This document shows, piece by piece, positions 1 to 5,685 of a DNA stretch of 7,824 bases. The notes under the pieces were generated by a model. It worked only from the letters and a program-made list of their open reading frames with translations. It made no database searches and was not told the DNA's origin. Every line of letters starts with the position of its first letter. The stretch's first letter is position 1. The translations under genes were made by a program, and so were the position numbers. The stretch comes from Bacteroidales bacterium (GTDB lineage Bacteria; Bacteroidota; Bacteroidia; Bacteroidales; Bacteroidaceae), in the NCBI GenBank assembly GCA_004552195.1, contig SFPC01000085.1, forward strand, positions 1 through 7,824, in the 5' to 3' direction.

Positions 1-1458
1 GCGCAGTTCCTTCCGAAGGAGATGCTTGCTTTCGACCCTCTCCTTCCGAAGGAAGAGTATGAACGGCAGCTCCCCTTCCGCCTGTGGCATCTCATCTATT
101 CGCTCGGAGGTGATGACGAGGAGGATCTGTTGGCAGGCAAGATTCGGGAACTCACCGGAGTGGATGATGAGACTGCACACAAGATTGCCGGAATCGAGTT
201 CGAAGATCGTTTCTGCGGACTTAGCCACAAGGCCATGCGCAAGATTCTTCCGGTGATGATGTCCGGAGTGAAGTATTCCCAATCTGTGGTGGCCGCCGGT
301 TACAAGTACGGCACCGTGACCGCCGGGACTCTTGACAGGATGCCGGATCTGTCTGCCAACCATTTTTGGAACCCGGTTGTCGAGAAACTCTTTTTTCAGG
401 TCATTCATATAGTGAACTCCCTTATGGAGGAAGGTCAGAAGCCTGATGCCATAAGGCTCTGTCTGGATATCCCGGTGGGATCATATATCCGTAAGGAGAT
501 GCAGCGACTTCTGAAGATGGTGGTCTATCATTCCAAAGTGTTCTTCCGCAAGCGGGACGAAGCATCAGATGTGGATTACATCGCTGATGCGAAGGATGCC
601 CTGCGCATAGCTGCGGGAAGTGGCTTCGATAAGGACGAGTTCGAGCGGCAGTCGCAGCGTGTCCTGGATGAAATGCTTGTATCTTACCGGGTGCAGGGCC
701 GTGTGGCGACGGCGAACACCAACCGAATCAAGGTCGGCGGCGGACGGATTGTCGAGCAGAAGTGCCTCACTCCGAGAAGACAGATCCATAAGGAGCAGAT
801 ATACCGCAGAAAGGAGACCGCCGATGGGGCGGTGACGTTTGTCATCAGGAAGCCCGCTTCGGGGGATGACTTTCAGGAAGGGCAGAAGAAGATGACTGTC
901 GGGAGCAGGATTCCGGCATATCCGCTTCGCTGGAAGCGTGACAAGGAGGGTCGTCTGATCCTGGATTCCGAAGGCAATCCGATTCCCAATGATTATGTCA
1001 TCTTCAGGAACAACCATCATGTCGCCGTCTATGAGGATACTGACGGAAAGCTGCACGAGGAGGTGGTCACCTTCAAGCAGGCGCTGGATAGAAGGGTGAA
1101 GGGAAGGCCCGCCATCGACAGGGACTATAACAGGGATGCCGGATGGGGTTTCTGCTACAGCATCTGCATCAATGAGATGTTCGTGTTCCCGGACGAGAGC
1201 GCAGGTTTCGAGCCGAAGGCGGTTGACCTTATGGACCGGGAGAACCGGCCTCTTATCGGCAAGCACCTTTTCCGGGTGCAGAAGTTAAGTCACAAGAGCT
1301 ACTCCTTCGTGCTTCACAGCAACCCATCGCTGGAGCAGGACCGTGCGATGAAGGACATCACATGGAAGCGGGTCCACTCCCCTGCCGGCATGAAGGGGGC
1401 GATAAAGGTGAGACTCAATCATCTTGGGGAAATCGTCGAGGTCGGCGATGTGTGCTGA
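1..1458 (+). CDS. cas9-like: HNH-less, probably nuclease-dead type II-C Cas9 homologue (3' part; 5' end outside window)
   Basis: The frame is open from base 1 and codes for Cas9-like residues before the ATG at 22, so that ATG is probably internal and the REC lobe, bridge helix and RuvC-I lie upstream. Residues below count from that ATG. The run LSHKAMRKILP (67-77) and the NPVVEK...VNSLMEE...KPDAIR block (117-145) match the end of REC and RuvC-II of Bacteroidales II-C Cas9. The RuvC-II glutamate is replaced by Cys147 (IRLCLD for the usual IRIELA). RuvC-III reads DYIADAKDAL (185-194) in place of DYRHHAxDAL: the His is lost and Asp192 is kept. Only about 45 residues separate the two motifs, against about 220 in normal Cas9, so HNH and its linkers are absent. 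The C-terminal WED/PAM-interacting region is well kept: NNHHVAVYED (330-339), NEMFVFP (384-390), KHLFRVQKLS (414-423) and ITWKR (446-450). Cleavage by either nuclease domain seems unlikely; guide-directed binding is inferred. Family identity is sure; function is not. Confidence 0.88.
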   Translation, partial: AQFLPKEMLAFDPLLPKEEYERQLPFRLWHLIYSLGGDDEEDLLAGKIRELTGVDDETAHKIAGIEFEDRFCGLSHKAMRKILPVMMSGVKYSQSVVAAGYKYGTVTAGTLDRMPDLSANHFWNPVVEKLFFQVIHIVNSLMEEGQKPDAIRLCLDIPVGSYIRKEMQRLLKMVVYHSKVFFRKRDEASDVDYIADAKDALRIAAGSGFDKDEFERQSQRVLDEMLVSYRVQGRVATANTNRIKVGGGRIVEQKCLTPRRQIHKEQIYRRKETADGAVTFVIRKPASGDDFQEGQKKMTVGSRIPAYPLRWKRDKEGRLILDSEGNPIPNDYVIFRNNHHVAVYEDTDGKLHEEVVTFKQALDRRVKGRPAIDRDYNRDAGWGFCYSICINEMFVFPDESAGFEPKAVDLMDRENRPLIGKHLFRVQKLSHKSYSFVLHSNPSLEQDRAMKDITWKRVHSPAGMKGAIKVRLNHLGEIVEVGDVC

Positions 1459-1527
1459 TGGATTTTGCAACCGAAAAATAAGCTGCCCAATTCCACCTGG
1501 ACGTGAACAGTTCGAAGAAAGATAACA

Positions 1528-1557
1528 GGGGCCGGTCATCGGAAGATGGCTGGCCCC
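1528..1557 (+). terminator. Strong hairpin after the cas9-like gene, probable transcription end
   Basis: GGGGCCGGTCATC (1528-1540) pairs along all 13 bases with 1545-1557 across a GGAA tetraloop. Two of the pairs are G-U wobbles that exist only if the plus strand is transcribed; the minus strand would have A-C mismatches there. It lies 70 bases after the cas9-like stop codon. The following bases (TTGAAATG) form only a weak U tract, so this may be a Bacteroidota-style terminator, a 3' stabilising structure or a small RNA. Confidence 0.55.
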
Positions 1558-1655
1558 TTGAAATGTCTGCATGGTGAATCACAATTATGTTCCACGCAGG
1601 CGATATTTCGCCAATGTAAAAATAGTTCATTTCCTGGACAATTCCAAATAAATGT

Positions 1656-1689
1656 TTGGTATAAGTTTGGGAAATTGGTATGAGTTTGG
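1656..1689. repeat. Tandem 15-base direct repeat, period 19
   Basis: TTGGTATAAGTTTGG (1656-1670) is repeated as TTGGTATGAGTTTGG (1675-1689) with one mismatch. The pair lies between the convergent cas9-like and Panacea genes, immediately after the Panacea stop codon. It could be a protein-binding site or a relic duplication. Nothing in the sequence decides. Confidence 0.5.
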
Positions 1690-1695
1690 TGAAAA

Positions 1696-2520
1696 TCAAT
1701 CCCGGCAGAAGAACGTCCTTATGTCCTCATCCGGAATCCTCATTCCCCATTTGTCCGGCTCCTTTCGTGTCATCTTCCCATACGGACTCCTCGGACCCTT
1801 GTGGACAGCCTCAAGATCCTTCATGGGTGTACCCATCATCGAGTGCGTCTTACTCTTCAGAAGCCCGGCGATTTCCGGAGCGCCTTCATCAAGACCCTTT
1901 AATGCAGCCTCGCAGACATCCCGGTCATGGATCCTTCCCTTGCGGTATGCCGCCGGGAAGACGGGACCGTACTTCCACACCTGCGGCTGCTCAATCCCCA
2001 AAGGGTTGCCGGAGGCGAGACAGGAGCCGTACAGGCACCAGAGGATGAGCTGAGCCTTCGACATGGAGAGCCTGTATCCAGCAACCTCGGCCACTCTCGC
2101 GATGGCATCGATAAGTACTATGCTGTCATAGGACGCACTGTCTGCAGGTGCACCCGGTGCACCGCCTTCAGACCTCTTCTCTTCCGGCTTTCCCGCTTCC
2201 CCTTCCTCCGCATTCGCCTCTTCCGTCATTATCTCCGCTTTCCTGACCTTTTCATCCTTCATTTCCTTGTCCTTCTCTCCAGGCCTCTCTGTGACGCTGT
2301 CACCGAGCAAGGCGGCAAGGGACAGCGGATGGATGGAGAGTGTCCTGAGCCTTGGCAGGTTCTGGGCGGGATGCAGTTCCCTGAACTTCATCCTGAAGGA
2401 CTTAATGAGGTCGTTGATGGCTGTCCTGACCTCGCTTTCCTGCATCTGTGTGTCCTGCCCGTTTATCCATCGGATGACTCCCTCCATCCTCTCAAGAGTT
2501 ACTGCATTCGTCGTTTCCAT
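1696..2520 (-). CDS. Panacea-domain (SocA-like antitoxin family) protein with N-terminal extension
   Basis: The C-terminal half (about residues 133-272 of 274) is a Panacea domain, formerly DUF4065. It has the signature helix SMSKAQLILWCLYG (152-165), WKYGPVFP (182-189), which is the family hallmark, and SPYGKM...IPDEDIRTFF near the end. Panacea proteins, such as the proteolytic adaptor SocA of Caulobacter, are mostly antitoxins paired with varied toxins. The first 75 residues form a separate, probably helical module that I do not recognise. It is joined by a long Glu/Lys-rich linker (about 78-130) that should be disordered. No adjacent toxin is evident: the gene upstream (2771-3178) is cut off by a terminator and the gene downstream is convergent. 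A perfect palindrome sits 20 bases before the start codon and could be an autoregulatory operator. Domain call is firm; an antitoxin role is inferred. Confidence 0.82.
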   Translation of the reverse strand: METTNAVTLERMEGVIRWINGQDTQMQESEVRTAINDLIKSFRMKFRELHPAQNLPRLRTLSIHPLSLAALLGDSVTERPGEKDKEMKDEKVRKAEIMTEEANAEEGEAGKPEEKRSEGGAPGAPADSASYDSIVLIDAIARVAEVAGYRLSMSKAQLILWCLYGSCLASGNPLGIEQPQVWKYGPVFPAAYRKGRIHDRDVCEAALKGLDEGAPEIAGLLKSKTHSMMGTPMKDLEAVHKGPRSPYGKMTRKEPDKWGMRIPDEDIRTFFCRD

Positions 2521-2540
2521 ATCGTCAGAGATTTACTGTT

Positions 2541-2557
2541 GATGTCCGCCGGACATC
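2541..2557. promoter_or_regulatory. Perfect 17-bp palindrome upstream of the Panacea gene, candidate operator
   Basis: GATGTCCG and CGGACATC flank a single central C, giving a perfect 8+1+8 inverted repeat, 20 bases before the ATG at 2520 on the minus strand. Its position suits repressor binding or a leader hairpin. Antitoxin-family genes are often autoregulated. No clear Bacteroidota -7 box was found in the 2558-2720 stretch above it. Confidence 0.45.
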
Positions 2558-2721
2558 CCGTCGGAACGGTGCAGACAAGGGGGACGGAAGAGGCACCGCA
2601 GTGAACGGACCGAAGGCAAACGATGCGGCCTTGTCCGTGTCGGCTTGCCGAGGGGATGTGAGCAGAGGAGCTGTGCGGCCCCAACTTCGCAAAGTGCAGA
2701 CGGATGGCGGGCGTGGAACAG

Positions 2722-2752
2722 AAAAAGGGCGGCAGCACACTTGCCGCCGCCC
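2722..2752 (-). terminator. Intrinsic terminator of the 2771-3178 gene
   Basis: Read on the minus strand, GGGCGGC (2752-2746) pairs with GCCGCCC (2733-2727), and five T residues (2726-2722) follow directly. It starts 18 bases after the stop codon of the minus-strand gene. This separates that gene from the Panacea gene downstream and argues against one operon. The remaining bases 2558-2721 hold no gene that I can support. Confidence 0.85.
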
Positions 2753-2770
2753 TGGTCAGGAGTCCCTACG

Positions 2771-3178
2771 TCATTCCTCTTTCCTCTCCGTCCGGGTTCG
2801 TCTTCTCCTCGAGTGACCGCGCGCTGCGCACCGGAGGATATCGAGTGACCACTCGACCTCACTGATGGCCTCGTCGATGCTCTTTGACTCCGCGAATCCA
2901 TCCACAACGCTGTTCGCCTTGCTTCGCAGCTCTCTGAGGGTATCGAGGAACGCTTGCGCATCCTCGAGGCAGTCGGATGCCGATGTCCTGCATCCCCGCA
3001 TCTCCTCGATGGCGGCGATGGCATTGTCGGCTTCCATCAGGGCATCCCCGATGATGTTGAACTCCGTGCATCCGCCGTGTGCGGATGCGGTTCTGCGTGC
3101 CGCCATCAGGCCTGACTGGTAGTGTCTTCCACTTTCTGCGGCTTCTTCAAGAAGGTGATAAATTACTTCTCTTGTCAT
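2771..3178 (-). CDS. Hypothetical protein, 135 residues, helical with a basic tail
   Basis: I do not recognise this family. The protein starts MTREVIYHLLEEA and looks all-helical, with heptad-like runs at about residues 43-61 and 68-115. It has four to five cysteines and ends in an Arg-rich tail (RRRRTRTER, about 124-132) that may bind nucleic acid. Support for it as a real gene: it fills a minus-strand stretch from an AT-rich leader (3179-3207) to a good intrinsic terminator (2722-2752), and the frame has no rare low-complexity character apart from the tail. It is transcribed alone, towards the Panacea gene. A large structured, gene-free region lies directly upstream, so its mRNA could carry that region as a leader. 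Function unknown. Confidence 0.65.
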   Translation of the reverse strand: MTREVIYHLLEEAAESGRHYQSGLMAARRTASAHGGCTEFNIIGDALMEADNAIAAIEEMRGCRTSASDCLEDAQAFLDTLRELRSKANSVVDGFAESKSIDEAISEVEWSLDILRCAARGHSRRRRTRTERKEE

Positions 3179-3208
3179 AAAAACAATGTTTTAAAAGGTT
3201 ATTATATC

Positions 3209-3235
3209 CGGCGGGAACCGTTCCCGTCCGTTTTT
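3209..3235 (+). terminator. Plus-strand intrinsic terminator-like hairpin facing away from the 3178 gene
   Basis: CGG plus CGGGAA (3209-3217) pairs with TTCCCG and CCG (3221-3230, one bulged T at 3227) across a CCG loop, and TTTTT (3231-3235) follows. The geometry is that of a plus-strand terminator, yet no plus-strand gene precedes it. It could end an antisense RNA over the 2771-3178 gene or belong to the structured region that starts here. Confidence 0.5.
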
Positions 3236-3700
3236 CGCCTCAGGTGGCGGAAGCCGTTCGGAAGGGATGCTCTCGGTGGATTGTCGTGTATGTCATCGTT
3301 CCCTGACGGGAAGTATCGTGTTTCCTTGCAGGTGAGTGTGGCAGGAGTCTTTCCCACAGATGCGCACAGGCTCCTGCGGGTGTCCGGGCAACGTGTTGCC
3401 GGGACACGACCCGCCAGCATTAGCTGTCCGCAGCGGGCCTGAAAGCAGATGTGGAGAAAGACAGGGAAGCATGTTCCGGACGGCGTGTCCCAGCGTCCAG
3501 GAGCCTCACCCGCTTCCGCGTTAGGCCGGATAACGCGAAAGCATGTGAGAAGGGACAGGGACTGCCTTCCTAACCCGTTCCACGCACGGCAGGAGGCCGA
3601 AGGGAACGTCGGCGAAGGCAAGACTTCCGGAACATGCGGCGGGAGAGGGTCTCCACATCCACTTCCAGGATGGTCTGTCCTGTTGTCGGACAGTTCGTGA
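3209..3700. ncRNA. Candidate large structured RNA of unknown class (gene-free 3179-3815)
   Basis: No convincing gene lies in 3179-3815, but the stretch is dense with nested inverted repeats. A 10-bp helix (3448-3457 with 3650-3659) encloses a 12-bp perfect helix, GCATGTTCCGGA (3469-3480) with 3626-3637. Inside these sit 3486-3491/3552-3557, 3505-3509/3545-3549, and a hairpin made of 3512-3515/3539-3542 plus CGCGTTA (3517-3523)/3531-3537. A further hairpin is 3596-3600/3609-3613. Outside them are 3299-3312, 3341-3350/3368-3377 (10 bp), 3380-3407 and 3410-3437, with CTGTCC/GGACAG near 3674-3692. Wobble evidence for the strand conflicts: 3348/3370 is G-U only on plus, 3516/3538 only on minus. 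A possible minus-strand promoter lies at 3774-3804. I could not match RNase P, tmRNA, or a group I or II intron core by eye. Structure is strong; transcription and class are unproven. Confidence 0.55.
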
Positions 3701-3773
3701 CAGGTGACAGTATTCAATGTATCGTGGTGAGTGGTTTGCATCGTCTTTTGGTCTTGAGGAATCTACCTAAGCT

Positions 3774-3804
3774 CTTAAATAGTGCGTCGCAGGCCGGAAT
3801 CAAT
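3774..3804 (-). promoter_or_regulatory. Possible Bacteroidota promoter reading into the structured region
   Basis: On the minus strand ATTG (3804-3801) is followed after 19 bases by TATTTAAG (3781-3774). The spacing fits the Bacteroidota TTTG-N19-21-TAnnTTTG promoter, but the -7 box matches only in part. It would drive transcription through 3700-3209 and on towards the gene starting at 3178. Confidence 0.3.
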
Positions 3805-3815
3805 GTTAAAATTAC

Positions 3816-5062
3816 AAAATAGGCGCGGGAAAGCTCCCGTCTTCAAACGGGGTGGATGAAAGCGCCCACATTCGTTTTCATAATTCAATGGTTTTTAGTA
3901 TATTCGTACCATGTTGACATACAGGTACAAACTCTACAGTTCAAAGCGCAACCGCAATATAGATGCGATGCTGCGCGAGGCCTGTTTTGTCTGGAACCAC
4001 GCCCTCGCACTTCAGAAACGCTACTACCGTCTGTTTAACGGATACATCGGTTTGAATACAATGCAAAAGCATTTTGCAAAGCGTATCAGCCGCTGCCGTC
4101 TGCACAGCCAGACCGTCCAGGAGATATTGGAGAGGCTTGATGCCTCGTACCAGCGTTTTTTTCTGCACTTGTCGACCAGACCGCCGAAGTTCAAGCGCGC
4201 CGAGCAGTTCCGAAGCATCGTGTACAAGCAGGGCGGATTCAAGCTGAACTCCAACGTGCTTGTCCTGAATTCCATAAAGCAGCACTTCCAGTTCTCGTAT
4301 TCCCGTCCGTGGGAGGGACAAGTCAAGCAGATCCGGATCAGGCGCAGTCCTCTCGGCGAGTACTACCTGTACATCGTCACCGATGCGGTTGCGCAACCCC
4401 GCCGAAAGACACACGATGGTGCATCGGTCGGGATGGACTTCGGTCTGAAGACCTACCTCACCCTGAGCGACGGGACGAAGATTGATAATCCGCTGTTCCT
4501 CAGGCAGGGACTGAGCGACCTGCGCAAGGCCTCCCGCCGTCTGTCCAGGTGCGAAAGAGGCTCGTCTCACCGCCGTGCGGCGAGGCTCGCCCTTGACCGC
4601 ATCCACGAGGAGATCACGAATCGCCGTGACGACTGGCAGTGGAAGCTCGCCCACGAGCTGTGCCGTGCCTACGACACGCTCTGCGTGGAGGACCTGCAGC
4701 TGGCAGGGATGTCCCGTCTGTGGGGTAGAAAGATGGCGGACCTCGCCTTCGGCTCGTTCGTGCAGAAACTCGAGCATACGGCATCCAAGTACGGCTGCGA
4801 GGTGCGCAAGGTGGACAGGTTCTATCCGAGCAGCAGGACCTGTTCTGTATGTCAGTATGTCAATGAACATCTGAGTCTTCGTGACAGGCATTGGACCTGT
4901 CCGGAGTGCGGAACGCATCACGACAGGGATGCGAACGCAGCAACCAATATCCTGAGGCAGGGCATTGCCTCGTCAGGGAGTACCCGTAAGACGAAGGTTC
5001 GCCTTCGCAAGGTGCGCTAGCCACCTGAGAATCTCCGTCCTTCAGGGCGGGGAGTATGTCAA
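3816..5062 (+). mobile_element. IS200/IS605-family tnpB-only element with IS608-like ends
   Basis: The left flank ends in TTAC (3812-3815), the IS608 type left cleavage site and TnpB target-adjacent motif. Fourteen bases further on, AAAG (3830-3833) sits directly before a hairpin with stem CCCGT/ACGGG, as the left guide does in IS608. At the right end GAAT (5029-5032) directly precedes a hairpin (5033-5054), and the element closes with TCAA (5059-5062). These four tetranucleotides equal the known IS608 cleavage and guide set. No TnpA transposase gene is present, so movement would need a TnpA in trans. As is usual for the family, no target duplication is expected. Confidence 0.75.
3911..5020 (+). 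CDS. tnpB: TnpB RNA-guided DNA endonuclease (IS605 family), apparently intact
   Basis: This 369-residue protein begins MLTYRYKLY, typical of TnpB. TnpB is a programmable nuclease ancestral to Cas12; it uses an RNA from its own element's right end and helps retain the element at its donor site. The RuvC catalytic residues are all present: Asp176 in GMDFG, Glu260 in CVEDL and Asp340 in HDRDANAA. The zinc ribbon is complete (Cys311, Cys314, Cys330, Cys333). Length is normal for the family and there is no frameshift. The start at 3911 is the first ATG of the family consensus. A near-consensus -7 box TATATTCG lies at 3899-3906 with TTTC 19 bases before it, so the message may have almost no leader. 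The gene is the only ORF of its element. The 3' end of the gene overlaps the expected guide-RNA scaffold. Confidence 0.93.
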   Translation: MLTYRYKLYSSKRNRNIDAMLREACFVWNHALALQKRYYRLFNGYIGLNTMQKHFAKRISRCRLHSQTVQEILERLDASYQRFFLHLSTRPPKFKRAEQFRSIVYKQGGFKLNSNVLVLNSIKQHFQFSYSRPWEGQVKQIRIRRSPLGEYYLYIVTDAVAQPRRKTHDGASVGMDFGLKTYLTLSDGTKIDNPLFLRQGLSDLRKASRRLSRCERGSSHRRAARLALDRIHEEITNRRDDWQWKLAHELCRAYDTLCVEDLQLAGMSRLWGRKMADLAFGSFVQKLEHTASKYGCEVRKVDRFYPSSRTCSVCQYVNEHLSLRDRHWTCPECGTHHDRDANAATNILRQGIASSGSTRKTKVRLRKVR

Positions 5063-5082
5063 TCAGTTATCAGGCACGGTGA
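4940..5082 (+). ncRNA. Predicted TnpB guide RNA (reRNA/omega RNA), limits approximate
   Basis: In TnpB elements the guide RNA spans the 3' end of tnpB and the right end of the element, and its guide is the flanking host DNA. Here three hairpins fit a scaffold: CGAAGG-TTCG-CCTTCG (4992-5007), GGTG/CACC (5011-5025) and the right-end hairpin (5033-5054). The scaffold ends at TCAA (5062). The natural guide would begin at 5063 (TCAGTTATCAGG...). The 5' limit is a guess from known family sizes. Confidence 0.6.
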
Positions 5083-5093
5083 GCCATATCAAT

Positions 5094-5125
5094 AAAAAAT
5101 CCGTGGCGATTCACATCGTCACGGA
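5094..5125 (-). terminator. Intrinsic terminator of the minus-strand recombination cluster
   Basis: Bases 5100-5110 pair with 5115-5125 around a TCAC/GTGA loop (stem TCCGTG/CACGGA plus CGAT/ATCG, with one non-Watson-Crick position). On the minus strand the stem is followed by six T residues (5099-5094). It lies 130 bases after the stop at 5255; nothing else is recognised in 5126-5254. Confidence 0.75.
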
Positions 5126-5254
5126 CCGTCGGCATATTGCCCCTTGAGCATTATCTGTGTAGAATGAAGAAAAATGTGTTTAGTACATCACTGTCATTTA
5201 CGAGATGTGGGCCTGCCTGTTTTGTTGCATATGAATGTGTTTACATGGGTGTAT

Positions 5255-5602
5255 CTATTCCGGAAGATCCTCCGCATCCTGCCTCTGTCCCCTCGGGCGC
5301 AGATTTCCTATGATGGGAGTGTACTGCCTTGCCTGTTCATCGGAGAGGCCCATGTCATCGCGCTTCTTCTTGCTCAGCCCGAGCTTGATGAAGTGGGTGT
5401 TGCCGTACTTCCCCTCGGGACTCTCGCGGACTTCGATGTCCATGTAGATATGTCCGCCCTTGTCCTTTGCCCCGATGAAGATCGCAGGATTGGTGTCCAC
5501 GGGAATGATGATGGAACGCTTTCCGTTCACGGTGGTGTTTATCTGCACTCCATTGAGCGCAGAAAGGTCGATGCTGCCGACCAGTGACTGGTTCTGTGCC
5601 AT
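5255..5602 (-). CDS. Hypothetical 115-residue protein of Bacteroidota mobile elements, possible YqaJ partner
   Basis: I chose the start at 5602 (MAQNQSLVGS...). It follows an A/G-rich ribosome-binding stretch (AGAAAAGGA), and a consensus promoter places transcription start just upstream; an ATG nine codons earlier (5629) would fall inside the promoter. The protein is beta-rich, with NGKRSIIIPVD, AKDKGGHIYMDIEV and GNTHFIKLGLSKKKRD followed by a short PIIGNLRP motif and an acidic tail. I recall similar small proteins from Bacteroidota mobile elements, with the pattern 'GDTH...SLPK...PILGN', but know no proven role. It directly follows the YqaJ exonuclease gene, so a single-strand DNA binding or annealing helper role is possible. 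This is inference from position only. Confidence 0.72.
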   Translation of the reverse strand: MAQNQSLVGSIDLSALNGVQINTTVNGKRSIIIPVDTNPAIFIGAKDKGGHIYMDIEVRESPEGKYGNTHFIKLGLSKKKRDDMGLSDEQARQYTPIIGNLRPRGQRQDAEDLPE

Positions 5603-5626
5603 ATTGTATCCTTTTCTCTTGCTTCG

Positions 5627-5656
5627 CAAAGATAATTATAAATTTACATAACGCAA
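5627..5656 (-). promoter_or_regulatory. Bacteroidota sigma-A promoter for the 115-residue gene
   Basis: On the minus strand TTG (5656-5654) is followed after exactly 19 bases by TATCTTTG (5634-5627), a perfect match to the Bacteroidota TTG-N19-21-TAnnTTTG consensus. Transcription should start about 18 bases before the ATG at 5602. This gives the gene a transcript of its own inside the cluster and supports the host assignment. Confidence 0.82.
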
Positions 5657-5685
5657 GTAAATAATTACATAAAACTATTATTAAA

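Noticed and set aside
22..24. ATG at 22 as the true start of the Cas9-like gene
   Set aside because: The frame is open to base 1 with similar sequence before it, and Cas9 needs its REC lobe and RuvC-I upstream. This is probably an internal methionine.
565..1266. Minus-strand 233-codon frame inside the Cas9-like gene
   Set aside because: Shadow frame opposite a well-conserved protein; no recognisable features.
1459..1695. CRISPR array or tracrRNA after the Cas9-like gene
   Set aside because: No repeat-spacer pattern is present. The two 15-base repeats have only a 4-base gap, too short for spacers, and no anti-repeat can be defined without a repeat.
1927..2604. Plus-strand 225-codon frame opposite the Panacea gene
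   Set aside because: Antisense shadow; the minus strand carries the WKYGPVFP Panacea signature.
2521..2770. Toxin gene between the Panacea gene and the 135-residue gene
   Set aside because: The overlapping short frames here are low-quality shadows, and a terminator and a palindrome occupy the stretch.
3209..3700. Group II intron, RNase P RNA or tmRNA as identity of the structured region
   Set aside because: No domain V-like hairpin, no intron reverse transcriptase, and none of the conserved RNase P or tmRNA core words could be found by eye on either strand.
3202..3741. Minus-strand 179-codon frame in the gene-free region
   Set aside because: The product is Cys/Pro/Arg/Thr-rich without domain character and the DNA is dominated by inverted repeats, so structured non-coding DNA explains it better.
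3941..4921. Minus-strand 326-codon frame opposite tnpB
   Set aside because: tnpB is clearly the coding strand with all motifs. This long shadow reflects high GC codon use.
5603..5629. Upstream ATG at 5629 for the 115-residue gene
   Set aside because: It overlaps the -7 box of the consensus promoter, so it would not be in the transcript; the ATG at 5602 has the better ribosome-binding stretch.
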